Source of the DNA: Mycobacterium sp. 852002-51961_SCH5331710
GTDB lineage: Bacteria; Actinomycetota; Actinomycetes; Mycobacteriales; Mycobacteriaceae
Length of the DNA stretch: 64,000 nucleotides
Direction of reading: 5' to 3'
NCBI RefSeq assembly: GCF_001665535.1
Contig: NZ_LZSQ01000015.1
Coordinates: 18,957 to 82,956, forward strand
Below, piece after piece: positions 16,835 through 29,451 of this stretch; position 1 is the stretch's first letter; each line of letters starts with the position of its first letter. A model generated the notes under the pieces. The model was not told the DNA's origin, did no database searches, and saw nothing but the letters and a program-made list of their open reading frames with translations. The translations under genes and the position numbers were made by a program.

Positions 16835-19414
16835 CTAGGCGGCGAGGGGGGTGTACGTCGTGGAGCGCTGGCGCGCCGGGCGACCGATGCCCTCGGCGAT
16901 CGAGACGAGTTCCTCGACCGTCTTGTAGGACCCGAACTCGGAACCGGCCATCCGCGAGATGGTCTCCTCCATCAGGGTGCCGCCGAGGTCGTTGGCGCCG
17001 CCGTTGAGCATCACCTGCGTGCGTTCGACCCCGAGCTTGACCCAGCTGGTCTGGATGTTGGCGATCCGGCCGTGCAGCATGATCCGCGCCAGCGCGTGTA
17101 CGGCGCGGTTGTCGCGGTGCGTGGGCCCCGGACGGGCACCGCCGGCCAGGTACAGCGGCGAACTCTGATGCACGAACGGCAGCGGTACGAACTCGGTGAA
17201 ACCGCCTGTGCGGTCCTGGATCTCGCGCAACACCCGCAGATGGCCGACCCAGTGCCGCGGCTGGTCGACGTGGCCGTACATCATCGTCGAACTCGACCGC
17301 AGCCCGACCTCGTGGGCGGTCGTCACGACCTCGATCCACATCGACGTCGGCAGCTTGCCCTTGGTCAGGACCCACCGGACCTCATCGTCGAGGATCTCGG
17401 CGGCCGTGCCCGGAATGCTGCCCAGACCGGCCTCGCGCAGCGACGTCAACCACTCGCGGATCGACAGCCCGCTGCGGGTGACGCCGTTGGCGATCTCCAT
17501 CGGGGAGAACGCATGTACGTGCATCGACGGCACCCGCTTCTTCACCGCCCGCACCAGGTCGGCGTAGCCGGTGACCGGAAGCTCGGGGTCGATACCGCCC
17601 TGCATGCACACCTCGGTCGCGCCGGCGACGTGCGCCTCCCACGCCCGGTCGGCGACCTCGTCGACCGACAGCGAGTACGCGTCGGCGTCGCCCTTGCGCT
17701 GTGCGAACGCGCAGAACCGGCAACCGGTGTAGCAGATGTTGGTGAAGTTGATGTTGCGGTTGACGACGAACGTCACGTCGTCGCCGACGGTGTCGCGCCG
17801 CAGCGAATCGGCAAGCGCGGCAACGGCATCCAAGGCGGTACCGTCGGCGCACGCCAAGGCCAGGTACTCATCGTCGGACAGCCCGGCCGGGTCGCGCTCG
17901 GCGGCGCGCAGTGCCGCGAGCACGTCGGTGTCGATGCGTTCGGGCGCCCGGGCGGCGAGCTCGGAGATCTTCTCGCGGATCGACTCCCAGTCGCCGAACG
18001 CGCTGTCGAGGTCGCTGCGCGTCTCGGTGAGCCGGCCCGCCTCATCGATCGCGGAGTGAAGATCGGTGCGGCCCAACGACTCCGACGCCTCGTCGGGCTC
18101 CTGCCACGGCCGGCCGGCCGGATTGACGTCGAGCGCGAACCCGGTGTCGGGGTCGGCCAGCGCGTCGACGTGCCCGCGCACCCGCGGGTCGATCCACGCC
18201 GCGCCCGCCTGCACGTACTGCGGCTGCGCGGTGAGCCGCTGCACCAGGTCGTAACCGGCGTCGGCGGTCACAGCGGCCAACTCGTCGAGCGCGGGCCACG
18301 GCCGCTCGGGGTTGACGTGGTCGGGGGTCAGCGGCGACACGCCGCCCCAGTCGTCGACCCCCGCGCCGACCAGGGCCAGGCACTCGTTGCGCGACACCAG
18401 GTTCGGCGGTGCCTGGATCCGCATCTTGGGCCCCATCACCAGGCGGGTGACCGCGATCGTCGCCAGGAAATCCTCGAAGTCGGCGTCGGGTGAGGAGGCC
18501 ATCGCGGTGTGGTCTTTCGCGCGGAAGTTCTGCACGATCACTTCCTGAACGTGCCCGAACTCCTTGTGTGACCGGCGGATCGCGTGGATGGTCTCGGCGC
18601 GCTCGTGCAGCGTCTCGCCGATGCCCACCAGCAGGCCCGTGGTGAACGGGATCGACAGCCGACCCGCGTCGGCCAACGTGCGCAACCGGACCTCGGGGTC
18701 CTTGTCCGGACTGCCGTGATGCGCCAGGCCTTTCGTCTCGAACAGCCGGCGCGACGTCGTCTCCAGCATCATGCCCATCGACGGAGCGACGGGCTTGAGC
18801 CGGGACAGCTCCGACCAGCTCATGACGCCGGGATTCAGGTGCGGCAGCAGCCCGGTCTCCTCGAGCACACGAATCGCCATCGCGCGCACATAGTCCAGCG
18901 TCGAGTCATAGCCGCGCTCGTCGAGCCACTGACGGGCCTCGTCCCACCGCGCCTCGGGGCGGTCGCCGAGCGTGAACAACGCTTCCTTACAACCCAATTC
19001 CGCACCGCGGCGCGCGACGTCGAGGATCTCGTCGGGCTCCATGTACATGCCCATGCCCTGGGCGCGCAGCCGGCCGGGAACCGTGACGAACGTGCAGTAG
19101 CGGCAGGTGTCGCGGCAGAGGTGGGTGACGGGGATGAACACCTTGCGCGAGTAGCTGACCGGCAGGCGTCCCGACGGCCCGCGCCGCCCTGCCGCTTCGA
19201 GCCCGGCATCGCGCACCCGCGCGGCGCTGGCACAGAGGTCGGCGAGGTCTTCGCCGCGGGCGGTCATCGCGATCGCGGCCTCGTCCACGTTGAGCGCCAC
19301 TCCGTCGCGTGCGCGGCGCAGCACCCGCCGCAGAGCCGCAGGACTGGGCTGGTCGGGTCTCGGTGGTATCACCGGGCTGGGCAGATCGGCGCCGTACTGG
19401 GGGTTCAGAGCCAC
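16835..19414 (-). CDS. fbiC: 7,8-didemethyl-8-hydroxy-5-deazariboflavin (FO) synthase
   Basis: This bifunctional radical SAM enzyme (859 aa) makes the F420 chromophore FO from tyrosine and a pyrimidine intermediate. The CofG half carries [10 protein letters not shown] near residue 78, and the CofH half carries [10 protein letters not shown] near residue 560. Both CxxxCxxC clusters bind [4Fe-4S]. Fusion of the two halves is the actinobacterial form. GTG 19414 was chosen since [18 protein letters not shown] aligns with family N-termini and TTATAC lies about seven bases upstream; longer frames run into unrelated sequence. An F420-type PPOX protein (39094-39537) in the window may be a user of the cofactor. 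Confidence 0.95.
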   Translation of the reverse strand: MALNPQYGADLPSPVIPPRPDQPSPAALRRVLRRARDGVALNVDEAAIAMTARGEDLADLCASAARVRDAGLEAAGRRGPSGRLPVSYSRKVFIPVTHLCRDTCRYCTFVTVPGRLRAQGMGMYMEPDEILDVARRGAELGCKEALFTLGDRPEARWDEARQWLDERGYDSTLDYVRAMAIRVLEETGLLPHLNPGVMSWSELSRLKPVAPSMGMMLETTSRRLFETKGLAHHGSPDKDPEVRLRTLADAGRLSIPFTTGLLVGIGETLHERAETIHAIRRSHKEFGHVQEVIVQNFRAKDHTAMASSPDADFEDFLATIAVTRLVMGPKMRIQAPPNLVSRNECLALVGAGVDDWGGVSPLTPDHVNPERPWPALDELAAVTADAGYDLVQRLTAQPQYVQAGAAWIDPRVRGHVDALADPDTGFALDVNPAGRPWQEPDEASESLGRTDLHSAIDEAGRLTETRSDLDSAFGDWESIREKISELAARAPERIDTDVLAALRAAERDPAGLSDDEYLALACADGTALDAVAALADSLRRDTVGDDVTFVVNRNINFTNICYTGCRFCAFAQRKGDADAYSLSVDEVADRAWEAHVAGATEVCMQGGIDPELPVTGYADLVRAVKKRVPSMHVHAFSPMEIANGVTRSGLSIREWLTSLREAGLGSIPGTAAEILDDEVRWVLTKGKLPTSMWIEVVTTAHEVGLRSSSTMMYGHVDQPRHWVGHLRVLREIQDRTGGFTEFVPLPFVHQSSPLYLAGGARPGPTHRDNRAVHALARIMLHGRIANIQTSWVKLGVERTQVMLNGGANDLGGTLMEETISRMAGSEFGSYKTVEELVSIAEGIGRPARQRSTTYTPLAA

Positions 19415-19625
19415 TCCCGTATAACCCCGCACTCGTTGAGGATCATCCGCGCGTCTCACTTCCTGAAACATCGGCGCCTGACATACGGGCAACAGTAGTC
19501 GGCACGGTGGTATCGGCGGGACGCTGCCGTCGCCTCGGCAAACGGCAGCAAACTCGCGTCGCCGTTTGGTCACGCATGAGCAAATGTCGGCGTAGCTTGC
19601 TGTAGGTCGGGGTCTGGAGGACTGA

Positions 19626-20834
19626 ATGATGCGCTCTGCCCACTCCATGTTGACGATGGCCGTGGTCACCTTGGCGGTGAGCGCTGTCGTGATCGCCCCC
19701 GTACGCCCCGCTCCGCCGCCCGAACCGACTGCCACCGTCCGACTGGTGGCAGCCGCGCAAACGACGCCACTGGCGGTGCGAACCGGGCCCTCAGTCCCCG
19801 CTCTCGAGCTGCCCGAGTTGCTGATCTGGTGGTTGGAACGAATAGTTGTGCCGCCGAGCGCCGGCGCTTCCTTCCCGACACCCGCCTTCCCGAACGTCGT
19901 CGGCGGCAATTCGATCGACAGCGCGATCAAGAACGTCTACAACGCGATCGAACCGTGGGTGGAATGGGGCTTCGACGTGGCCGCATACGCGGTCGGTTGG
20001 ATCCCCTACGTCGGCTGGCTCGCCCCGCAGATCGAGATCTTCTACAACTTCGGCGAACGCATCGTACGAAGCATCACGTTCAACATCGCCGACTGGCTCG
20101 GCGGCAACATCAGCTTCTGGGACGGGCTGGTCCGCGTCGCCGTCGACACCATCAATTCGTTCATCTTCCTCGCCAACGACCAGCTCGCCTTCTGGCTCCC
20201 GCCACTCCCGCCGATACCGCCCATCGGCCCGTTCGCGGCCGAGGCCGCCGAAGCCGGGATACAGCTTTCCGCGCTGGACGAATCGACCCTGCACGCGAAA
20301 ACAGAGGGGCACCTGGACGACGGCGCCACGGACGTCGACGAGACGCTCACCCAGCGGCAGGGCATCGCCCAACAGGGCGTCAGCGAATTCGAGGGCGAGG
20401 TCGTCGGCGAACTCTCCGACATCGACGGGGCGCAGACCGAACGGGTGCCGGGGAACGAGAAGCTCAAGGCCGAGCCGAACGCCGACGGACCCACCGAGGT
20501 TGCCGAAGTGGAACTCGACCTCGATGGTGAGAAGGAGTTGACGACCGCAACCACGACGGACACCACGGTCACCGTGACAACGGGCGCAGCAACCGTTCAG
20601 GCGCAAGGCGAGGTCCGCGCGTCGGCGATCGCCACACCGACCGGCCCGTCGAATGAACAGAAGACCGACGGGTCGCTTGCCCCGGATCCGAAAACTGAGT
20701 TCGAGGAGCTGTCGCCTCAGGCGCCATCCACACAGGCGCCGTCCTCGAATGACGCAGGTGGCGATCCGAACCCGCAAGCCGATTCGAACCAAGACCCGGC
20801 CGACGCGACCGGGTCCACGGCCGGCACGACGTAG
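19626..20834 (+). CDS. Secreted homologue of the PE12 C-terminal domain, without PE domain
   Basis: The 402-residue protein has a Sec signal peptide (about 1-29) and a domain at about 97-200 beginning [20 protein letters not shown], followed by [18 protein letters not shown] and ending in [10 protein letters not shown] recall the same domain at the C-terminus of Rv1172c (PE12), the gene next to fbiC in M. tuberculosis, where it follows a PE domain. Here it follows a signal peptide instead. Residues 210-402 are acidic and threonine/proline-rich, probably disordered. GGAGGACTGA precedes the start; it is divergent from fbiC. Function unknown. Confidence 0.78.
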   Translation: MMRSAHSMLTMAVVTLAVSAVVIAPVRPAPPPEPTATVRLVAAAQTTPLAVRTGPSVPALELPELLIWWLERIVVPPSAGASFPTPAFPNVVGGNSIDSAIKNVYNAIEPWVEWGFDVAAYAVGWIPYVGWLAPQIEIFYNFGERIVRSITFNIADWLGGNISFWDGLVRVAVDTINSFIFLANDQLAFWLPPLPPIPPIGPFAAEAAEAGIQLSALDESTLHAKTEGHLDDGATDVDETLTQRQGIAQQGVSEFEGEVVGELSDIDGAQTERVPGNEKLKAEPNADGPTEVAEVELDLDGEKELTTATTTDTTVTVTTGAATVQAQGEVRASAIATPTGPSNEQKTDGSLAPDPKTEFEELSPQAPSTQAPSSNDAGGDPNPQADSNQDPADATGSTAGTT

Positions 20835-20835
20835 G

Positions 20836-21267
20836 TCAGATCTTCCTGACGGCCGCCCGCAGGACCGCGGCGGGCGGCAGCGTGCCGAGCACGATGAGCA
20901 GCAAGGCCGCGTACTCCATGATGCCGACGCCGCCGAAGATGATGTCGTCGCCCGGCCCGCCCAACGTCATCAACAGCACCGTGAGCAGCCAGGTCCACAG
21001 CGGAAGGGCCGCGATTCGCGGCGACGACGTCCAGTGCAGCGCGGCCCATACGAGAGCGGCGTTGACCAGGCCGGCGATCAGCGCGCTGATCGGAAAGGGG
21101 GTCGACCCGAGGCGGAGCGGAAGGAAAAAGGCCGCGGCGATGGCGCACAGCACCCCGTCGATGGCCAGCAGGGTAAGGACCGCCACGCGTCGAGGCTCGG
21201 CGGCCGAAGGCAGCGAGCTCAGGTCGGGATGCTGTCCAGCATTCCGGTCAGCGAGCCGAGCACCCAC
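20836..21267 (-). CDS. Small four-helix membrane protein (Rv1171-like)
   Basis: The predicted product (143 aa from GTG 21267) has about four hydrophobic helices and the conserved loop LGGPGDDIIFGGVGIMEY near residue 105. It corresponds by position to Rv1171, next to mshB. The start is unsure: GTG 21267 lies inside the upstream small gene, while a CTG overlapping that gene's stop (CTGA) or a GTG at the first helix (RRVAVLTLL) are alternatives. Function unknown; co-transcription with mshB is likely. Confidence 0.65.
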   Translation of the reverse strand: MGARLADRNAGQHPDLSSLPSAAEPRRVAVLTLLAIDGVLCAIAAAFFLPLRLGSTPFPISALIAGLVNAALVWAALHWTSSPRIAALPLWTWLLTVLLMTLGGPGDDIIFGGVGIMEYAALLLIVLGTLPPAAVLRAAVRKI

Positions 21268-21326
21268 TGAAAACTGTCGAAGCGGTCCTGCCAGTGCTGC
21301 AGGTTGGGATCGAGATCCGGATCCAT
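21219..21326 (-). CDS. Small acidic/aromatic protein downstream of mshB
   Basis: A 35-residue frame begins at ATG 21326 after GAAGGGAC and reads MDPDLDPNLQHWQDRFDSFQ onward, ending LDSIPT. It has three aromatic positions and clean codon use. It lies between mshB and the Rv1171-like gene on the same strand and overlaps the latter's longest reading. I do not recognise it. It could be a real small protein that couples translation between the neighbours. Confidence 0.45.
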   Translation of the reverse strand: MDPDLDPNLQHWQDRFDSFQWVLGSLTGMLDSIPT

Positions 21327-21382
21327 GTGCAGTCCCTTCATCGCGCCGCCGACTGACGGGGAGCTTACTCCTTGCCGCGGCG

Positions 21383-22276
21383 CTATCGAAGGTCCAGCCC
21401 GGCGAGTAGGTCCGTCTCCCAGCCTCGACCGTCGCGCTCGCCGGCCGTACCCGCGACGAGGATGTAGTGCTCGACCGCGCTCAGCGGCAGCGCGATGTTG
21501 TTGGACAGCGCGAACGCGCGGTCGTTCGGCGCGACGGTGACCTGCGTGGCGTGCGCCCGCATCGCCGCCACCTTCGCGCGATGCTGTCCGGGATCGTCGA
21601 TCACCGCGTCGATCTCGTCGTCCGGATAGCCGAACGACAGCTCGTCGCCGCTCACCCGCGTCCACTCGGCGGGCGCGTCGAGGTCGGCGAGCGCCTCGCC
21701 GATCGCGGCCTTCGACGTCACCGTCCAGTACACCTTCGGCACGACCCAAGGCTCGCCAGGGAACTGCGACCCCGCGGCGGCCGTCACGGCCGACATCGTC
21801 ACCTCGTGGGTGTGGATGTGGTCGGGATGTCCGTAGCCGCCCTGCGGGTCGTAGGTGACGACGACGTGCGGACGCAGTTCGCGAATGACCGCGACCAGTG
21901 CGCCGACCGACTCGTCCGGATCGGCGTCGACGAACCGCTGGTGGTGGCGGCGCGGTGTGCCCGCCATTCCGGAGTCGCGCCAGCGCCCAGCCCCTCCGAG
22001 ATACTCCGGCTCGGCGATGCCCAGCGCGTTCAGCGCCGCGGTCAGCTCGCCGATGCGATACCCGCCGAGCTGGTCGGCCTCGTCGACGGCCAGGCGCGCC
22101 CACCGCTCGCCGATCACCTCGCCCTCTTCCCCGAGCGTGCACGTGACGACGCGTACCTGCGCACCGCGCGCGACGTAGTGGGCGATCGTGGCTCCGGTCG
22201 TGAGGGTCTCGTCGTCGGGATGGGCGTGCACGAACAGCAGACGACCGCCGCTGGGTTCCGTCGTGTTGGGGTCCAT
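21383..22276 (-). CDS. mshB: GlcNAc-Ins deacetylase of mycothiol synthesis
   Basis: This PIG-L/LmbE-type zinc deacetylase (297 aa) makes GlcN-Ins from GlcNAc-Ins, the second mycothiol step. Zinc ligands and the catalytic Asp are in HAHPDDE near residue 17 and the later [12 protein letters not shown] near residue 145. [14 protein letters not shown] matches MshB rather than the mycothiol amidase Mca. ATG 22276 was chosen over an upstream start at 22309 because the family begins 8-12 residues before the first beta strand. It is divergent from a ClC channel gene. Confidence 0.94.
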   Translation of the reverse strand: MDPNTTEPSGGRLLFVHAHPDDETLTTGATIAHYVARGAQVRVVTCTLGEEGEVIGERWARLAVDEADQLGGYRIGELTAALNALGIAEPEYLGGAGRWRDSGMAGTPRRHHQRFVDADPDESVGALVAVIRELRPHVVVTYDPQGGYGHPDHIHTHEVTMSAVTAAAGSQFPGEPWVVPKVYWTVTSKAAIGEALADLDAPAEWTRVSGDELSFGYPDDEIDAVIDDPGQHRAKVAAMRAHATQVTVAPNDRAFALSNNIALPLSAVEHYILVAGTAGERDGRGWETDLLAGLDLR

Positions 22277-22316
22277 TCGCACCAGCTTGCCCTGCCCGCT
22301 GGCATACATTCACGAG

Positions 22317-23579
22317 GTGTCCCGGCGCACCGTCGAATTCGGTTGCGCGATCGTCATCATCGGCCTGCTCGCAGGCGTCGCGGGCGCGGCGACGACGCTG
22401 CTGCTGCACGGCGTCGAACACCTCACGTACCACTACTCGTTCGGCAGCCTGCTGACCGGCGTCGGCGGGAGCAGTCCGATCCGACGCGCCGTCGGCCCGA
22501 TGATCGGCGGCGCGCTGGCGGGCTGCGGGTGGTGGCTGCTGCGCAGACGCACCGAGATCCCGTCGCTGTCGGCGGCGATCGCCTCACCCCACCCCTTGCC
22601 CCGCACTCCGTTGTGCGTCGACGCCGCACTGCAGGTGCTTCTGGTCGGCTCGGGCGCGTCGCTGGGCCGTGAGGGCGCGCCTCGCCAGATCGCCGCCGCC
22701 CTCGGCGATCTGGGCACGACGCAGCTCACGCTGACGTCCCGCGACCGGGAGATCCTGCTCGCCTGCGCGGCGGGCGCCGGCCTGGGCGCGGTCTACAGCG
22801 TGCCGTTGGGCGGCGCCCTGTTCACCGCAAGCATCCTGCTCAAGACGTGGCATCCGCGCGCCGTCGGCGCGGCGCTGATCACGTCGAGCCTCGCCGTCGC
22901 CGTCGCGGCCCCGGTCACGCATCTCGAACATCCGCTGACGTGGCCGGATTTCGAGCTGTCGCCGCTGTTCGCGTTGCTGGCCGTGACGATTTCACCGCTC
23001 GCTGCCGTCATCGGCCTCGGGTTCGACCGGGTCATGTCCGCTGCGCGCCCGCGGGTGCAGATCCGGTCGTGGGTGCTGGTTCTGACGGTCGCCGCGGCCG
23101 GATTGGCCACCGGTGTGTGCTCGATCTGGTGGCCCGAGTTGCCCGGCAACGGCAGAAGCATCTTGACGGTCAGCGTGAACAGCGGCCTCACCCTCGGCGG
23201 GGCGGCCATGCTCTTGCTGCTGAAACCGCTTCTCACCGCGGTGTTTCTGCGCGCCGGCGCCGTCGGCGGTCTGATCACGCCGGCGCTGGCGACGGGTGCG
23301 GCCGCAGGATCGCTCGTCGCGCTCGCCCTGAATGAGTGGGCCGATACCAACCTGCACGGCTCGGCGTTGTCGCTGACGTGTGCAGCCGGCGTGCTGGCGA
23401 TCACCCAGCGGTCACCGGCGTTCGCGGCGCTCTTCGTCTGGGAACTCGCGCATCCGCCCTACTGGCTTCTGGCGGTGTTCGCGATCGCGGCGTTCGCGGC
23501 GCACGGACTCACTGCTTGGTCTTCACCCAGTCACCGGCATCGCCGACGATGCCGACCGGCACGGCGCCGGACAGGCTGA
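22317..23579 (+). CDS. ClC-family chloride channel/transporter
   Basis: The 420-residue membrane protein has around ten or more helices and the ClC selectivity segments: [14 protein letters not shown] near residue 113, the [11 protein letters not shown] stretch near 155 and [13 protein letters not shown] near 318. No CBS domains are present. The glutamate in GREGA is the usual gating/proton-coupling residue. GTG 22317 follows TACATT by seven bases, fitting a leaderless mRNA. The 3' end overlaps lpqW by about 70 bp in convergent orientation, and the C-terminal 20 residues in that overlap are basic and unlike the rest. Confidence 0.88.
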   Translation: MSRRTVEFGCAIVIIGLLAGVAGAATTLLLHGVEHLTYHYSFGSLLTGVGGSSPIRRAVGPMIGGALAGCGWWLLRRRTEIPSLSAAIASPHPLPRTPLCVDAALQVLLVGSGASLGREGAPRQIAAALGDLGTTQLTLTSRDREILLACAAGAGLGAVYSVPLGGALFTASILLKTWHPRAVGAALITSSLAVAVAAPVTHLEHPLTWPDFELSPLFALLAVTISPLAAVIGLGFDRVMSAARPRVQIRSWVLVLTVAAAGLATGVCSIWWPELPGNGRSILTVSVNSGLTLGGAAMLLLLKPLLTAVFLRAGAVGGLITPALATGAAAGSLVALALNEWADTNLHGSALSLTCAAGVLAITQRSPAFAALFVWELAHPPYWLLAVFAIAAFAAHGLTAWSSPSHRHRRRCRPARRRTG

Positions 23580-25365
23580 CGTTCTGCACGCTCGGGCCGG
23601 AGGCCACGATCGTGGTGTCCTGCAGGATCGGCAGCACGGTCGCCATGTTCCACAGCCGCGGTTCGACGGCCGTGATGACGTCGGCGATGTCCTCTCTGCC
23701 GTCGAGCGCCGCATCGATCTTCGGCTGGATGCTGCGATCGCAGATCCCGGTGATGTTGCTCGGCGCCTGTACGAGCTCCCCCGATTCGGGGTCGGGCCGT
23801 GGACTCGGCGTCGTCGCGGTCGGCGTGGACCGCGTCGTGGTCGGTGTCGGTGTACCGCTGGTCGTCGTGCGGGGACCGGGTTGGGCCGTCGCCACCGGCG
23901 TCGCCTCCAACGCCCGGCATCCGAACCGCGAAGCCAACGCCGTGGCCAGATCCCCGCCTGCGTGGTTCCAGCCGACCACCGCGTCGACCCGGTTGTTGGG
24001 CAGCGCATCGGCGTAGAGGGCCACCGGGTCGAGAGCCGTAACCGATGCCGCGATGCCGACGTTGCGCAGTTGGTCGGCCGCGGTGTTCGCGACGGCCACC
24101 GATGTGGGGTCGTTGGCCGCCACGCCGATCACCAACGTCAGCGGTTCACCGTCCTTGGTGATGCGGCCGCGGTCGCCGTCCGGCGGCGGGTTGCCGGGGG
24201 TGGGTGGCGCAGTGGTCGAGACCGGTTCGAGCTCGTAACCGGCGTCGGCCAGCAGCCCGAGGGCGTCCTGCTTGGCCATCGCGGGCGGTGCCGTGGGGAC
24301 GTACCCGGGGTCCGACGGTGAGCGCACCTGAGCCTGGGCCAGCGTCACCGTGTTGTCGTCGCCGGCGCCCACCGCGGCGAGCAGGTCCACGTCGAGCAGG
24401 CCCAGGATCGCCTTGCGGACCTGCGATTCCCGCAGCGCCGGCTGCTGGGCCCGCAGGCTCAACCGCATCACGCGCGGCGTGACGATCCGCGCCGTGCGCA
24501 CATCGGGGATCGCGGACAGCTGGGCGAACGCGGCCGCCCCGCCGTGCACCTGGGCGACCTGGGTGTCGCCGTTGCGGATCGAGTCGGCCAGCGCCGCGGA
24601 GTCGCCGCCACGCCGGAACAGCACCTGGTCCGGCTTCGCGGGCGCGCCCCAGTACCGGTCGTTGCGGGCCAGCAGGATCTCGTCGCGCTGGGGGTCGATG
24701 TTCTCGACGCGGAACTGTCCGCCCGTCACCGGCAGTGCCCGCGCCAACCCGGCGGCGAATCCGCCCGGCACGTCCTTGACGATGTGGGCCGGCAGGATGT
24801 TGTTGAACAGCTCGCGCCACGCCGGATACGGCTGCGAGAACGTCACGACCGCGGTCTTGCCGCCCTCGACCGACTGGACGCCGGTGATCAGGTCGTAGCC
24901 CGCCGGATCGACGACCCCGGGCTGGCTGACCATCTGCTGCCACAGATACCAGTAGTCATCGGCGGCGATGGGCGCGTTGTCGGTCCACGACGCCTCGGGG
25001 CGGATCTTGTAGGTGACGGTGAACGGGTCCTGGCTCGTCACCTCCGCCGACTCCAACAAGCTCTTGTCGAGCTCCCACCGCGACCCGGTCGGCGTCTTGG
25101 GATCGGCGATGGGCCGGAACGAACTGGGCAGCACCAGCGAACTGATCGCCGCGTTGACCGGCGACTGGTCGGACAGCAGGTGCGGATTGAAGCCGGGACC
25201 GATCCAGTCGATCGCCATGATGATCTGCGTCGCCCTCATCGGAGGAGGCGGCGGCGACTGCAGCGTGTCGGTGCTCTGCGGCGCGGGCGGCGGGCTGACG
25301 GTGCAGGCGGCCACGAGAGTCACCATCGCGGACAAGATCGCGATGACGCGTCGGGGGCCGGACAC
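23509..25365 (-). CDS. lpqW: Lipoprotein LpqW, peptide-binding-protein fold
   Basis: The 618-residue lipoprotein has a signal peptide ending in VAAC (lipobox) and an SBP_bac_5 fold without a partner ABC transporter. The text [13 protein letters not shown] right after the Cys and the C-terminal [21 protein letters not shown] match M. tuberculosis LpqW (Rv1166). In mycobacteria LpqW influences the balance of PIM and lipomannan/lipoarabinomannan synthesis, notably at the PimE branch point; pimE lies 4.4 kb away. A Pro/Thr-rich insert near residues 525-560 looks disordered. GTG 25365 is likely; TTG 25371 is also open. It is 56 bp after typA on the same strand. Confidence 0.9.
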   Translation of the reverse strand: MSGPRRVIAILSAMVTLVAACTVSPPPAPQSTDTLQSPPPPPMRATQIIMAIDWIGPGFNPHLLSDQSPVNAAISSLVLPSSFRPIADPKTPTGSRWELDKSLLESAEVTSQDPFTVTYKIRPEASWTDNAPIAADDYWYLWQQMVSQPGVVDPAGYDLITGVQSVEGGKTAVVTFSQPYPAWRELFNNILPAHIVKDVPGGFAAGLARALPVTGGQFRVENIDPQRDEILLARNDRYWGAPAKPDQVLFRRGGDSAALADSIRNGDTQVAQVHGGAAAFAQLSAIPDVRTARIVTPRVMRLSLRAQQPALRESQVRKAILGLLDVDLLAAVGAGDDNTVTLAQAQVRSPSDPGYVPTAPPAMAKQDALGLLADAGYELEPVSTTAPPTPGNPPPDGDRGRITKDGEPLTLVIGVAANDPTSVAVANTAADQLRNVGIAASVTALDPVALYADALPNNRVDAVVGWNHAGGDLATALASRFGCRALEATPVATAQPGPRTTTSGTPTPTTTRSTPTATTPSPRPDPESGELVQAPSNITGICDRSIQPKIDAALDGREDIADVITAVEPRLWNMATVLPILQDTTIVASGPSVQNVSLSGAVPVGIVGDAGDWVKTKQ

Positions 25366-25421
25366 GACCAACAGGGTATCGGGCAGCTTGCGTGTGTCCG
25401 GCCGATCGGCGACCCCCAAGA

Positions 25422-27311
<1,890 letters not shown>

Positions 27312-27366
27312 TTCGAGATTGTCGCAGTGCGGTCGGCCAATCACGAAAACGAGAGATGCCCGTCAC

Positions 27367-27537
27367 TTGAAGCCCAGCAAGCTCGCCGACCTCAAGCCGA
27401 AGAAGAAGTGCTGCCGTAGCCAACCCCGCTGCAAGCGCTGCCCGGTCGTGGTTCATCAGGTGCGCAAGGCCGAACGCAACGGCATCCGCGGCAAGGATCT
27501 GGTGAAGGTTCACAAGCGCGCCCGCCGGCGGAAGTAG
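27367..27537 (+). CDS. Small basic protein with CC-x5-C-x2-C motif
   Basis: The 56-residue frame reads KKKCCRSQPRCKRCPVVVHQ in its middle and ends in a Lys/Arg-rich tail. Four cysteines in CC(x5)CxxC could bind zinc. Similar short proteins beside typA are familiar in mycobacteria, without a function that I know. No ATG or GTG is in frame; the TTG at 27367 is the nearest start. An ATG at 27353 in another frame would read only MPVT before a stop that overlaps this TTG. Confidence 0.6.
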   Translation: MKPSKLADLKPKKKCCRSQPRCKRCPVVVHQVRKAERNGIRGKDLVKVHKRARRRK

Positions 27538-27546
27538 GCCCACCGG

Positions 27547-28626
27547 CTACGGGTAGGACAGCAGCACCATCACCCGGCCGTCGAGCGGCGGATCTGGGAA
27601 AGCCTCTTCGTCGAAGCCATAGTACTTCTGCTGGGTTTCGGTGATCTCGTCGATCACGCGGCCGTGTGTGTGAATCGTGTTGTCCCGCACGCCCTTCATG
27701 ACGCCGACAAAGTCGGGTACCGACAGCGACTCGGCCAGTAGCAGCGCTTCGCCACCGGCCGAAAGGTGTACGAGCACACCGGCTCCCGAGAAATTGTTGC
27801 CGCCGCGGCCGGTACCCCGCGGTGCCCAGTACACCGGATCGCCGGCGAGAGCACCGTCGACGCGCCGGTACTGCCCCACCGCATCGACGCTGTCGGCGAC
27901 GGTCACTACGGGCAACTTGTCGATGGTGCGCAATTCGTCCCACCACATGTAGGCGAGCGGGATCCCGACGATCGCATAGACCATCACGATCAGCATGAGC
28001 AGCGGCTTCCACGCCATCTCCCAGCCGAGCTTTCGATCCGAAACCCCTTGTGCTGCCGCATGATCGCCGATCTGGCGCCGTCCGAATCGGAAGACGTACC
28101 AACTCAGCAGCCGGGCCAGCGCCATCAGCGCCAGCACGATGAGCCCGACGACACCCGCGACGCGCCAATAGAAGGTGCTGTCGCCGTGGTTGATCGTCAT
28201 CAGCACCATGACGGCGGGGATGGGGGCGGTGAGCAGGAGCAACAGCGAGTACGACGGATGACTGCTCAGGTACTCGTATTCGACCCGCCACGCGCGGGTT
28301 CCGCCGACCACGGTCGCATCGCCGATGTCCGCGCGCACCATCGGTGTCCACGCTCCTTGCTTGACCCGCGGCCTGATCAGGCTGCGGAAGAAGAAGAATC
28401 CGCAGACCAGCGAGACGACCAACGCACCCCAGAACACGCCCGGCATCGATTCACCGGTGCCCGGCACGCCGAAGGCACCGCGGATGTCGATCATCTTGGC
28501 GATGAAGAAGGTCAGCGGCAGCGCGAAGAACAACTCGGCGAGCCACATCTGCACCAGTTGCGGGATGCGCGAACCGATCCGGTCGAAGGCGAGCACTCCT
28601 CGCCACACGAACCGCAGCACGCGCAT
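27547..28626 (-). CDS. Membrane protein of unknown function
   Basis: The 359-residue product has about six hydrophobic helices (clusters near 25-45, 65-85, 135-175, 220-245) and a C-terminal soluble region ending PPLDGRVMVLLSYP. The N-terminal MRVLRFVWRG is basic. No family motif is recognised. ATG 28626 was preferred to a TTG at 28689. It converges with the small Cys protein gene and is divergent from a small zinc-ribbon membrane gene. Confidence 0.7.
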   Translation of the reverse strand: MRVLRFVWRGVLAFDRIGSRIPQLVQMWLAELFFALPLTFFIAKMIDIRGAFGVPGTGESMPGVFWGALVVSLVCGFFFFRSLIRPRVKQGAWTPMVRADIGDATVVGGTRAWRVEYEYLSSHPSYSLLLLLTAPIPAVMVLMTINHGDSTFYWRVAGVVGLIVLALMALARLLSWYVFRFGRRQIGDHAAAQGVSDRKLGWEMAWKPLLMLIVMVYAIVGIPLAYMWWDELRTIDKLPVVTVADSVDAVGQYRRVDGALAGDPVYWAPRGTGRGGNNFSGAGVLVHLSAGGEALLLAESLSVPDFVGVMKGVRDNTIHTHGRVIDEITETQQKYYGFDEEAFPDPPLDGRVMVLLSYP

Positions 28627-28754
28627 GAACGGCAAGACTATGTGAGCACACGCCGCCGAACGGCCGATCTTGAGAACCGTCACCGGCAAACGTTCACAGC
28701 GGGCGTGCAGGTACGCGAATTACTGTCGGAAGCGCCGAGAGAGAGGAGACTCAG

Positions 28755-29018
28755 ATGGCGATCTACGAGGTCTCCACCATCGCTCTGGCCGCGCTGCTGG
28801 CGGCTTTCGCGACGGCGGCGATCTACCTCGGATTGCTCAATTGGATGGGCGTGTTCCACGTCGTGCGGTGCGCACACTGCCACCACATGACGTTCTCGTC
28901 GACCAACCGGTCGCCCGGATCCTGCGTCCACTGCCGACATCCCGCGTTGATGCATCCGATCTACGCGGCGCACCACCAGCCGCCGGTCCGGGTGGTCAAC
29001 GACCGGCTGCGCTATTGA
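28755..29018 (+). CDS. Small membrane-anchored zinc-ribbon-like protein
   Basis: The 87-residue protein has one N-terminal transmembrane helix (about 8-30) and then two CxxC-type pairs (CAHC near residue 39 and CVHC near 58) with nearby histidines, a likely zinc-binding ribbon on one face of the membrane. GAGAGGAGA precedes ATG 28755. Function unknown. Confidence 0.7.
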   Translation: MAIYEVSTIALAALLAAFATAAIYLGLLNWMGVFHVVRCAHCHHMTFSSTNRSPGSCVHCRHPALMHPIYAAHHQPPVRVVNDRLRY

Positions 29019-29034
29019 GGCCTGTTCCGCCGGG

Positions 29035-29424
29035 TTACCCGCCGAGCGCTCGCCTGAGCGCGGCCAGCCACGTGCGGTCGGCGGGCACCCACGCGAGGCC
29101 GTCGAGTTCGCCCATGGTGACCCAGCGCAGCGCCCGGTGGTCGTTGGGGTGCAGGCTTCCGCCAGTCTGGGTGACGCGATAAGCCCGCAGGATCATGGTT
29201 TCGGTGAGGGCGACGTCGTCGCCGAGTCGCGCACCGACGTCGACAACGACACCGAGCTCCTCGTGCAGTTCGCGGGCCAGCGCGGCTTCGTCCGTCTCAC
29301 CCGGGGCCACCTTGCCGCCGGGCAGTTCCCACAGCCCGGCGAGTTCGGCTGGCCGGTCGCGCTGCGCGACGAGCAGCGAAGCCTCCGAGATGAGGGCGCC
29401 GGCGACAACGATCTGGTTCGACAC
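29035..29424 (-). CDS. mutT2: MutT2-type Nudix pyrophosphatase
   Basis: This 129-residue Nudix protein has the full box GKVAPGETDEAALARELHEELG in shortened form, beginning GGKVAPGE near residue 36 and ending RELHEELG. Short length and the N-terminal VVAGALISEASLLVAQR fit MutT2 (Rv1160), which hydrolyses 8-oxo-dGTP or 5-methyl-dCTP and so sanitises the nucleotide pool. Gene order next to the pterin dehydratase and pimE supports the name. The start is GTG 29424. Confidence 0.85.
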   Translation of the reverse strand: MSNQIVVAGALISEASLLVAQRDRPAELAGLWELPGGKVAPGETDEAALARELHEELGVVVDVGARLGDDVALTETMILRAYRVTQTGGSLHPNDHRALRWVTMGELDGLAWVPADRTWLAALRRALGG

Positions 29425-29451
29425 TGCGGCTGACGGTATACGGTCGAAGCC

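Noticed and set aside
19415..19930. N-terminal extension of fbiC by about 170 residues
   Set aside because: The extra residues overlap the divergent PE12-like gene, are low complexity and lack similarity to FO synthases.
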